Source: Daphnia pulex (Eukaryota > Arthropoda > Branchiopoda > Diplostraca > Daphniidae). From it: DNA of 64,000 bases. The notes below the pieces were generated by a model. It had not been told where the DNA came from. It did not search any database and worked only from the letters and a program-made list of their open reading frames with translations. A program made the translations under genes and the position numbers. Positions 8,528-21,459 of the stretch are shown here, one piece after another. The first letter of the stretch is position 1, and each line of letters opens with the position of its first letter. The stretch lies in contig NC_060024.1 in NCBI RefSeq assembly GCF_021134715.1, forward strand, positions 1,674,001-1,738,000, written 5' to 3'.

Positions 8528-11433
8528 CAGTGGTGTCGATATGAGACTTTTGATGCATATATATCTGTTTTTTATCAATATATCAAAGCATCGATATATT
8601 TGATCTATCTGTATCAAAGTCCGCTTCTCCTGCCATCTAGGAGTAAGAAATAAAAACTTTGATTTGATTAGAAAGCGGATAAAATTCTTATGTTGGAATA
8701 AAAAATTCTTTAGGCACAATCATGTTTACCCTTCCTTAACTCTTAATTAGATCATTTGTGATGGAAAAGTCGGGGCTGTCCGCTTTCAAGCTGATTGTTA
8801 TCTTTCAATATCTATCTTATCAAGTGCAATCAAGAACAAGTTTAAAAGAAAATGGTAAGAAGTGTTGCGTGGCTGTATTTCGAAAAAAGAACTAGATACT
8901 CGGAAAAAAACAGTGACCTGTACTGTTTGCAAACTCAACCAACCATTTTCTGGTAACACTACCCATATGTTTCCTCATCTAAGACTGAAATATCCCGATC
9001 TTTACACAAAAAAAAACAGACAACAAGAATGCCAAACAGGCCTATTGGTCTACTGAAAGACGAAGATCACGAAAACGAGGAAGTCATGAGCGATATCTAT
9101 CAAGAAGACGACGGAATTGATTCAGACTCAACAGTGATACATGGTAACATATGGCGATTACAAATGATATTTATCTAGAAATTTGGCCTGAGATTGTGAT
9201 AATCCAGAAAACCGCCATGCCACCACTGATTGCCAGCCTAGCACATCCCGTCATAGATCTTCAGAGCAGGAATCGTCGTCCTCGAGTTCTGGTATTATTA
9301 TTAAACTTGCAAAATAATATAGAAGTGAATTATGATTATTTTTAATTACCTATAAAAATATTAGCGACAATTCCTTAAGAAGCTATTGCCTCTTTCGGCA
9401 TCAATATGTTTCAAGTTGGTGGTGCTGTTATGAAAGTATTAATTGGGGGGCCCTTGTGATTTTTATTTCCAAAAGTCTGTTACCGCTCAGCATTGTCGAC
9501 GACCCAAATTTTGCGGCATTTATAAAGTGTATCGACCCAAGAATAGGTATATACATTTTTTATATGTTTCAAGTATCACGCATCAGACATGCATACCGTA
9601 TACGCCGACGAACTAATGTCTGTATTAGCTTTTCCTTGCCGAAACACGATCACTTATAATTATCTCCCGGCGTTGTACGAAGAAGCTCGTCTTAAATTGA
9701 TTCGCGAGTTAGAAAGAGTGGAATACGTCGCCCTGACCACCGATTGTTGGACATCGTTGAATAATTTCAGCTACCTCACAGTCACGGCACACTACATCAA
9801 TCACAAAATGAAAATGAAGAGTCTCTACGGTTAGTGATTGTACTGATTAAGCACAAAAGGTATTATTCAAGCCATAATTTCCGACGAATTTTTTGACGAA
9901 TTATTTTCTATAGTAGATCGCTGGGGAATCCGAAATAAAATTGTCGGCGTAGTCACGGATAATGCGGCAAACATAAAAAAGGCCGTTACTGACTGTGGCT
10001 GGATTCGGATTCCATGCTTTTCCCATACTCTAAGCTTAGCTGTCAAATGAGCTATCGAAAAAAATGTCGCTTTCATGCAAATTTTAGAACGCTGCCGCAC
10101 GATAGTATCATTTTTTCATTCAAGTACTGGGGTTACGGCCACCTTGACCAGGTTATGCGAAAACTTATTCAAACACAAAATGCAACAGGAGTGTGCTACG
10201 AGATGGAATTGCACCCTTAAAATGCTTCGCAGCCTATTGCAACTTAAACAGCCAGTTACGGATAGACTAAGAATTCTTAGACGAGACGACCTTCTTTTAG
10301 AAGAATTTGATTGGGACACCATTACAGGAGAAATTGATATCCTGTCTCCATTTGAAGAGGCAACGGTGGACCACAGTTCGCAATTCTACCCCTCTTTATC
10401 AAAAGTTATTCCCTGTGTACAAATCATTCAAGCAAAACCCTCCGGTCTCATTTCCACGGAATTCAACCCGTGGCCAATCAATTTACTGAACGACTTGAAA
10501 CTCAATTTGGGAGAGAGCTTTATAACACTGAGAGAGAAATGAAATTTGTTGTTTCCACCTTCCTCGACCTATCCTCGACCTATTACAAAATGAAATATAT
10601 AAAGATTTAGTAATCTAATAATTTTTTTCGCAGATTCAAGAATTTGCCGAATTACCTCACATCTGGACTAGCCACTGCGCAACGACAAGTGCGCACAGAA
10701 TTGAAAAATAGGGAAGATTTAAGAAATAGAGAATTGGCATCACAACTTCGTTGTCCAACCAATGGAGCCCCAAATTCTACGTCGACAAATGAAGCCTCAA
10801 TAAGTAACTATCACAACAAACTTGTAGCTTACAAGAATGACGCAAGAAGTGGGGCTAGAAACCAAGTTCAGACTTCGGTGAGTCACATCGTCGTCCTTGA
10901 TGAATATCTAGCTTTTCCTTTGAATGAATGGAAAGAAGACCCGCTAAAATGGTGGTGGGTTAGACACAGAGAGGGATCGTTACATTCAATGCTGCATGTT
11001 GTAAAGGCGTATTTATATATCCCAGCAACGTCTGTGAAGTCTGAGCAACTTTTTTCTGATACCGGCAATTTGCTTACAGAAGAAAGAAGTCGTTTGTCCC
11101 GTGACAACATTGACATGCTTCTTTTTCTTCATAAAAATGCCTGATTTATTCTTGTTTTGTCCTCGATTATTGGAATTTATAATACCTTTTCGTTTGCCTT
11201 TGATTTAGTTGACTTTTTTTAATATGTTCCGAGCAATTAAATTTAAATGAAAACTGAAGAAAACCACGGCTTCTTATTATTTTTATAAAAATTCATTCAA
11301 AAAATTTATAATATTCGCCACTTGGTGGCGTTGGTTTTGATATTCTTCCCGATTCAGATAACTATATCAGAATATCGCGATCGATATTTCTGATTTCAGA
11401 TAATCTAAAAAATTTCTATTATCGACAACACTG
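8528..11433 (+). mobile_element. hAT transposon, 2.9 kb, degenerate
   Basis: The left end reads CAGTGGTGTCGATA and the right end, reverse-complemented, CAGTGTTGTCGATA, so short inverted ends frame the transposase remains at 8862-11144. AT-rich GATAT/TATC motifs are scattered inside both ends. The 8 bp on either side (GCCACGAT and GACGACAA) agree at only three positions, so the target duplication is eroded or the exact ends are slightly off. Several stop codons and frame changes show that the copy is inactive. Confidence 0.7.
8862..11144 (+). pseudogene. hAT transposase, BED-finger type, broken
   Basis: Pieces appear in the expected order. At 8862-9055 is a BED zinc finger: CTVCKLNQPF, then HMFPHLRLKYPDLY, with Tyr in place of the last zinc-binding His. 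At 9480 follows VDDPNFAAFIKCIDPR. At 9590-9830 comes the start of the RNase-H fold with ALTTDCWTS (first catalytic Asp), then at about 9945 GVVTDNAANIKKAV (second Asp) and CFSHTLSLAVK followed by a TGA. 10075-10540 continues the insertion domain (ECATRWNCTLKML). 10644-11144 is the C-terminal dimerisation region ending SVKSEQLFSDTGNLL and LLFLHKNA. Stops near 9831, 10048 and 10540 and frame changes between pieces show decay; some gaps could be introns. Confidence 0.85.
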
Positions 11434-12825
11434 GACGACAACAACTTTTTTGTTAGCAGAAGAATTTCGTTCGTAGCGTGGACGATTCTGTCTAGAAACG
11501 TCTGGTACCGTCTAGAAACGTCTTCTACAGGAGACACCAGTCGCAAACAAAAATTAATTAGAAATTAACAAGATTGAATTGGGGCTCGAAATAAAAATTA
11601 GGTAATAGAGAAATGAATAAAGTATTCACTGTTAGGAAGAAAAGGGGGGAAATCAGAGTCATAGATAAGAAAGCAATGTTTTTACCGAGGAGAAGTTGGT
11701 TTTCCCATAAGACCCTGTAGGCGACACAGAACAACTTGGACACAAATGAGATTTTGGCATTTGCAGAGAATGCGCAACGCAGGATGTGTAACTGCTCCAT
11801 TGGATAAACTGATATGGTTTAAAGCTGATAAAGGATTAAACCCATAAGAATCAATAACTAGGTATATTACTAGAAAAAAAGAGAAGGAAATAAAAACGTA
11901 ATAAAGCATAAGAATATAATATTTTTAATAATAACTTATCCCTGAGGAATTCAGTTTACTAAATTACCGAAGGTTTAGGGGCCTTTAATGCAGCACAAGT
12001 TAAAGTAGTCTGCTGAGAGAGGCACCCCGAAAGTCTTTATTGGGAATTTTCTCGACCAATCAGAATCGAGGAAATCCGAAAAACACGATTTAGGGTATTT
12101 TTAAGGTAAAGTTTTAAATTATAACCCATGACAAAGTTAGGTATAGAGCTTATTAGACGTTTCTGAGCCTAAAAAAAGAAACTATGTGATTCTGTTAACC
12201 TTTTCAATGCATTTAAAAAGTGAGTAGCGGCCATTTACTTTTTGACGGCTGTGATTTTCCCAGATCTGATAACAGATGGCGCTACATTAAGTAAATATCA
12301 AACCCCTCAAAAAGCCATAGTAAGAATCGGTTAAAATAGAGTGGCCTTTTTTAACGTTATGTCAAACAATCCCACCCACATCTTAAATTACAAACTTACA
12401 TCTAAAATTTTAACTAACTCTAAATTCCGAAGGCGCCCAAGGGGCTTTATTACGAAAACAATTTAAGTTAAGTAGGAAAAAAAAATCAGAAAAAGGTTGG
12501 ACCTAGAGGGAAACTCGCGAGCGAAGCGAGGGGTCGGATTTATGAACACACCCGCTTGGTGTTCTCACCGCTGCACCCAAATTTGCTAAAAACCTAGCTG
12601 GACTGGACGCTACTACGTTTAAATTTTTTATCGTTTTTATTTATTTGACTTTACTGACTAGTAATTATTAGGTTTCTTATACTATTTTAAAACAATATAA
12701 TACTATTATAAAGCTCATGGAAAAATCTGATAGTTTGCTTTAACTATATAAAAAACCGCAGGGCAGAAGATCTAGGTAGGTGCGGCAATAGCACAGGCAA
12801 GATAGGGAGTTTCAGGCCTTCATAC
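11434..12825. other. Intergenic DNA upstream of V-ATPase G
   Basis: No supported gene. A short GC-rich hairpin-like element (CTCGCGAGCGAAGCGAG, near 12514) stands out in AT-rich surroundings and may be a transposon end. The last ~130 bp before the next ATG are the likely promoter and 5' leader of the V-ATPase gene. Confidence 0.45.
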
Positions 12826-12847
12826 AAAGTTTGCTGTGGCTCCAGCA

Positions 12848-12857
12848 GTCATATGAC
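12848..12857. promoter_or_regulatory. Palindromic E-box GTCATATGAC
   Basis: A perfect 10-bp palindrome lies about 100 bp upstream of the V-ATPase subunit G start codon. It has the shape of the MiT/TFE (CLEAR/M-box) site GTCACGTGAC known to drive V-ATPase genes, but with TA in place of CG in the centre. Its activity is inference. Confidence 0.3.
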
Positions 12858-12959
12858 AGGAAGTCACAAGATCTTGGGTTGTCTCAGAGATACGTTTCTG
12901 TCAGAAGATCAAGTCTATTCTTCTGTCATCTTTTCGTTTTTCACATTGTAAGTTGGATC

Positions 12960-13800
12960 ATGGCTAGCCAAACTCAAGGTATTCAACAGCTGTTGGCTGC
13001 TGAAAAAAAAGCTGCAGACAAAGTGGCTGAAGCCAGAAAAAGTGAGTAAAATTTCAATTGTATATGTAGTACTAGTTAACTTTTGATTAACTCAAGTTTG
13101 ATAACCTTTTCCAAGTAAACTATTGAAATCCTTTTTAAGGTCACTCATAGGCAAAGCAGAAAAATTTAATTTCATCAAATTAGAAAAAGATAATTTATCT
13201 GTGCTCAACATCTTTGTGTTACCATGTTTCAATGTTTTTACAAATCTTTTTAGTCAGTTTGTTTGTTTGTTTTTAAATTTGATTGATTGGTATTGTTATA
13301 GGAAGATAATTTAGTAATTTTTCATACATATTAGATTTATTCCTAAGAATTTAGTATATTCTTATTCCCTTAAGTTTGTTTTATTACTTTGTGTCCTCTC
13401 AAAGTAAAGAAGCTTTTCAGAATCATCTGTCTCGTTTCTCTCTTATCAAATTTTATTTGCTATTAGGGAAAGCACGTAGACTGAAGCAAGCAAAAGAGGA
13501 AGCCCAATCTGAAATTGAAGCATACCGTTTAGAGAGAGAAAAGCAATTCAAAGAATTTGAATCCAAGGTAAAGCTGAATTTCAGACATGAATTTATTTGT
13601 AATACAACATTGTTTTATTGTCATCACAGCATTTGGGATCTCGAGATGACGTTGCAGCAAAGATTGATAAAGATATGAAGATGAAATTAGATGTCATCAA
13701 TCGATGCATGGCTTCTAATAAAGAACTTGTAATTCAGCAGATCATGAGCTATGTCTATGAGATTAAGCCAGCCATTCACAAGAACATCCGTCTAGACTAA
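12960..13800 (+). CDS. Vha13: V-type proton ATPase subunit G
   Basis: Subunit G of the peripheral stalk of the vacuolar H+-ATPase, which ties V1 to Vo and supports ATP-driven acidification of endomembrane compartments. Three exons (12960-13041, 13467-13567, 13630-13800) with GT-AG introns join in phase to give 117 aa, exactly the family length. The N-terminus [20 protein letters not shown], the stretch [20 protein letters not shown] and the LEREKQF helix form the conserved coiled-coil; the C-terminus ...[14 protein letters not shown] is also typical. The ATG is the first one giving this N-terminus. It stands alone between transposon-derived DNA and the CUB gene on the same strand. The insect name Vha13 is used by homology. 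Nothing suggests a defect. Confidence 0.95.
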
Positions 13801-13939
13801 GCACACATTCCACATTAACTGAAGGGGAAATTCTGTATTAGTTAATTGTGCTACACCTTTAGCATGTTTGTTTGGTGAGTGTTTATATTACTATAAAAAA
13901 TTTGTTTTTGACATAAATGTCCAAATCATTTCGAGTATC

Positions 13940-13945
13940 AATAAA
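13940..13945 (+). terminator. Poly(A) signal AATAAA of V-ATPase G
   Basis: The first canonical AATAAA after the stop codon, 140 bp downstream. The position fits a short 3' UTR. Confidence 0.5.
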
Positions 13946-13949
13946 AAGA

Positions 13950-15150
13950 AATCTAGTAGTCAATCTTGTGTAATGCAAGAAAACGCTTCTTGTTTAAGGT
14001 ATTTTACTTTAATCTTAACTAATTTTTGTTTTGTAAAACTAAACACAAGAAACAAATCAAATATTTGATGCATCACCTTTAGCACATAGGTTGATCAAAA
14101 TACTAGTTTATTGGTTAGAACCTGATTTTAGCATTCCATCGTGATTTTAGTCGACAAATAGACTGCGACCTCTTTTTTTTTCTACAGCTTGAAATTTTAG
14201 TATGGGTTATGTGAGATATTTAGGAAAACCACAATAAAATCCAAAAACTAAAAACTCCCATAAAGATGCTCCCGATGGCGTCAACTGCTCACCTCAATCT
14301 CGCACTTTACCACCCTACATTCCGTATTTACGCACACGTCCCCAGCATTTTACCCAAAACAAGTACGTAATGAACTTTTTACGAAGAAAATTCGGGATTC
14401 AACGCCATGTAATTTTACACGCCTAACCTAACTGATTATCACAACACGAAAAAGTGAAAACCGTTAACGGAGATATGATGCCACAACTTTTCAACGAACG
14501 GGAACACGACTTGGTGTTTGGGGCCCAATAATCCTGCCAAGAGATAAATGGATGTGCTGATAACATGTAAGTTGCTTCCATTACGTTTGGCGAAAATGAA
14601 ATACTAAGTTGTTATAATAAATTAGCCTTCCTGCGTTTAGTCTTCGTTTAATGTAGAAGCGCGTTTCAAAAAATTACTTTCCAGTTTCCGGTCTCCATAC
14701 ATGTTATGCAAATATGTACAGCTTTGTACAGGCCTGGTACCACTATTCCAATCTGGTGAGGACTTTCTATTCAGTGAACTTTAAAAAATAACAATGAAGA
14801 TATGTTAATGGGTCACTGTGCATGATGAATATTTGAACGCCCACTTCCTAAAAGACGTCAACGCCTAAGAAAGATTTCCCTCAAACTTCCGCGGTAAACA
14901 AGACTGAGCGTGGATAATTTCGGCCGGAAGGGTCTTTATTTTAAATCGTGGAAAAAAAAAGCTGAAACGAACAAATAAAAATCGTCAAGTCCTAATAATG
15001 GAACCCGGATGGAAACCCTGGGTGGAGCCTGGATATATGTGTTGGAACCGGAGAATTGCCTTGCGGGTACAACAAAGATTTCATTCAAATTCGGCCTGCT
15101 CTCTAAAGGATATTGCAGTCTTTCTTTGAACGTTAGTGTAGTACAAAGCA
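13950..15150. other. Intergenic DNA before the CUB gene
   Basis: AT-rich, with no gene or repeat that I can support. The final part must contain the promoter of the CUB-domain gene; no clear TATA box or initiator could be fixed. Confidence 0.4.
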
Positions 15151-18100
15151 ATGATTTTGTGCTCTCAACATCAGTTGTTCATTTTTCTTGTTTTCGTTCT
15201 CCCACAGCGGCTCGTTCAGCTTCACTCGATTGGGCGTAAGTTAAAACAGCTTTTGATTCTTTTTATTATCATTATTTTGATTTGTAAGAAATTTTATGCA
15301 CAGCAAATTTGTTTTACATGTCATTCATTATATTTCGACTTTGTACAAGCGCATGTTATGCATCCAACATTTTCTGCGCAACTATTTATCAGTTAATAAC
15401 ATTAACCTTTCCGTAAAAACAACATCGAGTGTAGTAGCAGCAGTGTGTGAATAATGAGTTTGATAATAGAGTCAATGCCTGTAAAATAGGACGGCGAACG
15501 AAACTTAGAATTCCGGTTGTTTGACCTATACGAAAACATTTGATTGTCTGTAGATGGGCGCTCAACCCTAGACGTCGAGGAATGGAGAAACAAAAGCGAA
15601 AATAGTCATACGGGATATGGTGAACGGGGTCATTCCGTCAGCTCACGTTTTGTAGACCCGCGCTTCGAATGGGGACGTTCAGCGCACGCTGACCCCTTTC
15701 GATCGTTTAAAGCTCAAACCTATCCCGTCAACAAGAAAGAAAAATACTATAGTAGTCAAAGTCCACCGAAATCGTCCCACAGGCCAATTAGTAATCAAAA
15801 TATTCCACCGTTTGGCTATCCAATCTCCAGCAACTTCCCCCAGTTTTCGTGTAACAACGTCATCATTCCGAGCCTTTTGTTTTACTTGAAAAGTCCGTTT
15901 TATCCGCAACCCTACCGTGAAAATACCTTCTGCCGCTACGTCATCAAAAAGGCGTTCAATGTTTGTTCGTTGGAGTTGGATTTTCGCGATTTTTACTTGG
16001 AACCCACTGTGGATTGTTCCAAGGACTGGCTTCTCATCGGCGATCGCAAGTATTGTGGATTTCATCGCCCACGTAAAGGTATGAGATTACTTTGGCTTCT
16101 ATGGCGATAGAAACTTCATTCGATTAAAATTTGACACTATTACAATTTTCAGTCATCATTTCGCTCAACTATCTCCATAAGGATCAGGATTTCGTGATCG
16201 AGTTTCGTTCAGATTCCTTCCTTCAGTTTCATGGATTCTACATCGTCGGCCGACAACTTCCTTGTCAACCCATTCCGCCTCAAATTCGCTATGTGGCGAA
16301 TCCGCCGATTCCTCCATTGCGAACTCACGTAACACCGCCGTTTCCACGCCCAGCCCATCCTACTGGACCATCTGGTCCTTTATTGCCACCGACCGATGTG
16401 GTTAAACGCCCAAAAATAGAAACTCCTTTAACGCCGTTGCTCAATAAAGTCCCGTCCATCCCAAACACGCCAAGACCTCATCCACCATATCCTCCACCAA
16501 CGTACCCCCCTCAGCCGCCCATTATTCCACCTGTGCCAACATTCACGCCTACCTCTACCACACCATCATCCACTTTGTGCGACCTTACATTGACTACACC
16601 GCAAGGCCAATTTCAATCAACCAACTATCCAGAAAATTACGGGCCCAATCTTTCATGTGAACTGAGGTATTTTGGACGGCGAGACTTATTTTTGATGTTA
16701 ACTGAAAGTATCTAATTAGACTTCTTCTCTTCGCCATAGATTTGTACCGCCCAACAAAAGCTTCTGCGTACTCGAACTGCATTTTCAGGATTTTTACTTG
16801 GAAGAAAGCAAAGGGTGCTTCAAAGACGCTCTGATCATCGGTGGCAATCGGTATTGCGGTACCTCGTTGACGGATCAAAGACGTAACAAATTTTTCTATT
16901 AATTATTTAGCGCTTAAATTTTGACGTTTATTATTTATTTTTTTTTATTTGTTTATTTTAATAGTGAGGATCACTTTCGTCTCGGGATCGTCCATCAGCC
17001 TGCAGTTTGTAACTGATTCAAATGGAAGCTTCCGGGGATTTGATGGGCGATATAGGATGATGGCATGCGAAGAATTTTCAACTACCGAACCTCCCAACAC
17101 AACACCACCAGGTGTCACTTGTGATCGTGTCTTTAGCGAACTAGAGAACACAGTCACAAGCGTTAACTATCCGTTGCCTTACTTGAAGAATCTCGATTGC
17201 ATCTACACGGTCGTCAAATTGTCACCAGTAAGATCGTAATTTCTATTTATAGGAAATCACCGAAACCTAACATTGAATAAATGTAGGCTAACCGTTAATC
17301 ATGTATTTTGTTACAGGTTATTGAGCAACTACTCATTTCCTTTATAGCCTTCGACTTGCAAAACAGCACAGATTGCTCCAACGATTATTTGGAAATCAGC
17401 GCCGAGAGATACTGCGGCGTCCAAACTGGATTGGTTTTACGAGTGCCGTTCGTGGGAGCCGATCCATTTGAAATTCGTTTCCACTCGGATGGAGCCGTCC
17501 AACAAACAGGCTTTAAATTAAGCGTTGTTCAAATTGATCGACAAGTTAAAACTGCTCGTGAGTTCATTTCATTCTTTCATTTACTTAATATTTAAAAGTT
17601 TGCGATACAAAAGATCAACGGTTAACGATATAAGATGCTGAACTAATTAAAAATTTTTGTTTGATTTTTTTTTTTGTCCTTGTTGCGTACCCAAGTAGAC
17701 GATTTATTATTTAAGAAAATTAATTTTTGTATATTTATGGTCCTCTAAAGTATAATTTTATAGAAAAATCTTTAGAATAAATTTAAAGCTCTAAAAAAAT
17801 ATAATGTTATAATCAGGAAATTATTTCTTATTTAGCTCCGGCTCCGTCTACTTCACCTTCGAGTTATCTTTGTCAAACGAAAATCTTCAGCGAATCCAGC
17901 TTCCTGATCATTTCTCCGCAATTCCCTCTTCTCTACTTGCCTGGTCAGGACTGTAACTACAATGTCATCCGAAGATCGCAAGTATATAAAATAAGTGACG
18001 ATAATCGTGTAGTATTGCAATAGAAAGTGAATGCTGATATATAGGGCCTATTGTGTATTTCTAGGATGTCTGCGGGCTTCAACTAAAATTTATTTTCTTC

Positions 18101-19669
18101 TCGCTTCCTGGAACGATTAACACCATTTGCGAAGAAGATTATCTAGAAATAGAAAACTACCGATTTTGTGGAGATTTGTCGGGACAAACGAGCAGTATGA
18201 GTGATTTTTCCTCCTTTATTTATAACCTCGTAAAGGATCGCTTTTCGATGGACTATCAGTATTTTAATGATTGAAAATTTCCAATTTATCCCGAACAGGA
18301 AAAATTCCATTTTTGAGCTCCCAAGTTTCGATTGTCTTTCACTCTGATTCGGTCGACAATGAAGCGCAAGGCTTTTCTATTCAGGTCGTCCAGCTTACCG
18401 ATTGCACTACGACTGTGACGGAGATAACAGCGCTCCCAATCAGAGTTGAAGATTCGTCTTGTAAAATTCCTCTTTTACCTAACGAGGTTGTCAACTCGAC
18501 TGAGATAGAATCGCGGCAAAATCAAGAGTGTGTGTACATCATAAATCAAGAAGAAGGTAAGAATTTTACAGATATAAAATTAGCTATTTTTTAGGTCAAG
18601 CGACGATCATTTTCGCTCCATGGCTTTTTTTAGAATTGTTTTTGTTTCGAATAAGATTGAATTGATCGAATAATTCTAATAATAATGTTGTAATGCTTCA
18701 CACTAATTTTTATTATTCGCTTTTGATTTTTCCGATCTGTAGACGCCTGTGGCGTTCAACTCCATTTTAAGGAATTTTACATTACACCCTCGATAAATTG
18801 TAGTGAGAATTACATCGAGGTTGACAACAGGCACTTTTGTGGTCAGCAATTGAACAACATGAAAAGTAAGTCCTTTGGAACATTTTGAAACAAACAAATA
18901 AATAAATGAAAATGTATTTTTCCGTTGATTAGTTGATGTCAGATTCCATGTCGACGGTCAGCCAATATATTTACCATTTCGTATTACGCAACAGCAAAAA
19001 TTTTTGTGGAACTTGAGCACTTCCTCAATTAGCTGCGAAAAGATACAGAGAAAGCAATGCAGTTCAACAATATGGTCTTCGGAAAGCACATTTAAATACA
19101 GCGCGTTGTCAAGCTCAGAGAGAACTGAATGCGATTTTGTTATTCGAAGGTAAGTGTTTATTCGTTCAACCGAAAATAGTTCTAATTTTGTCTTTAGCTG
19201 AGGAATAGTTTTTCAAAAAGTGCTGTGCACCACATATTGACATTTGTTCTAATTTATTATTTTTTAGTGCTTAATAATTTTAACTTTTGCTGCCTAGTCG
19301 ACTGTTATGTAAAAGTTTTCAACATGAACCCTTCAATTTTACTCTACAGATGGAGCCGTCGAATGTGTGGATTACAATTGGAATTTTTTCATTTCGATAT
19401 CACCGATGAAACTAATTGTGAATCAAACTACCTTGATGTTGGCGGGAAACAACTGTGTGGCAATATGACAGGTCGCAAGAGTAAGTAAATATATAATACA
19501 AAAATTATACCGACATTATTGAAACAGTTGCTGAAATTCTGATTATAACTTCCTTCTCGATGTAGCATCGTACGAGTTTTCGCCATCGGAAGAGATGGTT
19601 TCCCTGAAACTGGTCCACACCAATAATGTCGATTTAGAAATCAGAGTCAATCAAATTCAATGTCGTTAG
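15151..19669 (+). CDS. Secreted protein with six CUB-like domains
   Basis: Thirteen exons join with GT-AG borders and matching phase at every junction: 15151-15235, 15554-16078, 16153-16666, 16740-16882, 16965-17227, 17317-17557, 17836-17981, 18065-18194, 18299-18556, 18743-18865, 18933-19149, 19350-19480, 19566-19669 (959 aa). The start is chosen because it gives a signal peptide (hydrophobic core QLFIFLVFVL). After a Ser/Tyr-rich spacer come six CUB-like modules recognised by the recurring CxLxLxFxxF...CxxDYLxIxxxxYCG pattern; modules 1 and 2 are separated by a long Pro-rich linker (about residues 250-345). There is no membrane segment, protease or other domain, so it is probably extracellular or cuticle/matrix-associated and works by binding. 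Later modules (5 and 6) are more diverged. Ligand unknown. Confidence 0.88.
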
Positions 19670-19720
19670 ATTATTACATCACGATAGTACACACCGTTTT
19701 TTTGTAAAGAAAATATCTGA

Positions 19721-19726
19721 AATAAA
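19721..19726 (+). terminator. Poly(A) signal AATAAA of the CUB gene
   Basis: A canonical hexamer 51 bp after the TAG stop. Confidence 0.6.
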
Positions 19727-19739
19727 AGAAGATTTTATA

Positions 19740-21430
19740 GATTCACGCAGCACTGTAATTGTTACAATACAGAAATAACCTACTGTAAAATTTAAAAAAT
19801 GAAAGACCTGTATAACTGTAAATGTTTTCGATTTTGTTTCCCCAAGACAAAATGAAATGGCGGATTATTTAAAAATTGCCAGGTTTGAAATTGAAAACTA
19901 AAGCAAAACTAATTTTTGTCAATGCGGATAACAAACTTTTATCATAACACAGTCAAGCGAAGTTATAAATCAATCGAAGCACAATTCAAACTGAATCGCC
20001 ACATAAAATCTCGAAGGTCGACACCCAGTGGCGTTTTGGCGGCTATTTTTTAAACTTTTTTCTTTACTTGAAATAATGCTGTGGTCCCCTTTTCAAATAA
20101 ATCTACCGTAATAGTGGGCGTGGTTCATGAATCTGGACTGGAATATTCACGTTTCCTATGTTTTAACTGTATTCTGTAAATTGGTACCGGTATTTAATAT
20201 AGGGGAATTTACTGTTGACAATTGTGATTGTCACGGCTAAGCCTTCTAGCATGATGCGAGTTTCATTCAGAACAGCACAATGAGCACTGCTGCCACTAGT
20301 CATAAATTTACACTCAATACTCGACTAGCCTCGATCGGACCTTGGATCGGACCCACCGGGTTTTCCCCATATTCCCTTTGCTCTCCATCACTACCACGTA
20401 GGCCCAAAAAGAATCTAAGCGGGGAGTTTTTGAGCTATAAGATGAGCATTATACCCTTCGTCTTGAGAGTAGTTTCGAGGAGGCAATTGATCATTTGTTT
20501 CTTATAGGATCCTGAACAGAAAACTGAAATCGATGAAGCAAATTTACCAAAAACTATTTCCAGTTCGAGCATAGTAATCTTTTCCCGCTTTTCCCCTGAC
20601 GAATTTTTTTACCCGGTCGTTATAACTTATTAGACAAATCAGAGTTATATGAATATACAGCATGTAAGTAACCGATGCAAATATTAAGTGGAATAAAGTA
20701 TTTATTCGGCTTTATCCCTGCGATTGACGTCGATGCCACTTTTAGGTAAACCTCGTTGAACTTTAAAAACTGTACAACATCATCAATTAAAAATAAGCTA
20801 GGTGTTGAATAATGTGAAATGTGCAGTGCAAAATTAAAAGTGAAATGAAATAATAATTTTGACCAACCAAGAGCATTTGTGGGATGAAATCCATTTATTG
20901 ATATCGAGAAAAGAATCCATCACGAATTTAGAGTTAAAGATACAGGAATAAGACAACAAAAAAACTTAAGAATTTTGCGGCAACAAAAAAGAAAAAAAGA
21001 AAAGAAAACACTACTTCAAATCAGCACACACCTTACGGCAATCGCAAACAGAAGAATTCTTCATCTCCTTGTCCTAGGTTCTGAATTTTCACGAAATGAC
21101 AGGAATTGTACCCCCTTTTCTTCACATATCGGTGATTTACTCCGAAACAGGTACAAAGTACTCACAAACCTGATGAAATGATCCCTTTTTCCGCGTCTTC
21201 ATCTGTCGATGGTTGTGAATAACTCTCTGGAACAACGAGGAGGACGCCTAGGTTGAAGTCAAATTCAATGACGTGAACAACTGCATCGGACGTGACGTGT
21301 AGCTGATGCTCGAGCCCTTCGCCCGTGCAATAAATCTCTTCTGTTGAATGGTCTCCATCAACGACATCCATCTGAGTTATTACTTGCTGTTTTGTAACGA
21401 ACGACCAAACACGAGAGCTTGAGTGCAGTG
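19740..21430. other. No gene recognised
   Basis: AT-rich DNA. A minus-strand frame at 21162-21371 encodes 69 aa (HVTSDAVVHVIEFDFNLGVL within it) with an acidic C-terminal part; it has no recognised domain and may be a terminal piece of the neighbouring transposon cluster. Confidence 0.35.
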
Positions 21431-21459
21431 TTCTGTATAATAAAGAAAAATGTTATTCA

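Noticed and set aside
15679..16065. 128-aa minus-strand frame opposite CUB exon 2
   Set aside because: The plus strand has a fully splice-consistent gene here with conserved cysteines; the minus frame is a shadow.
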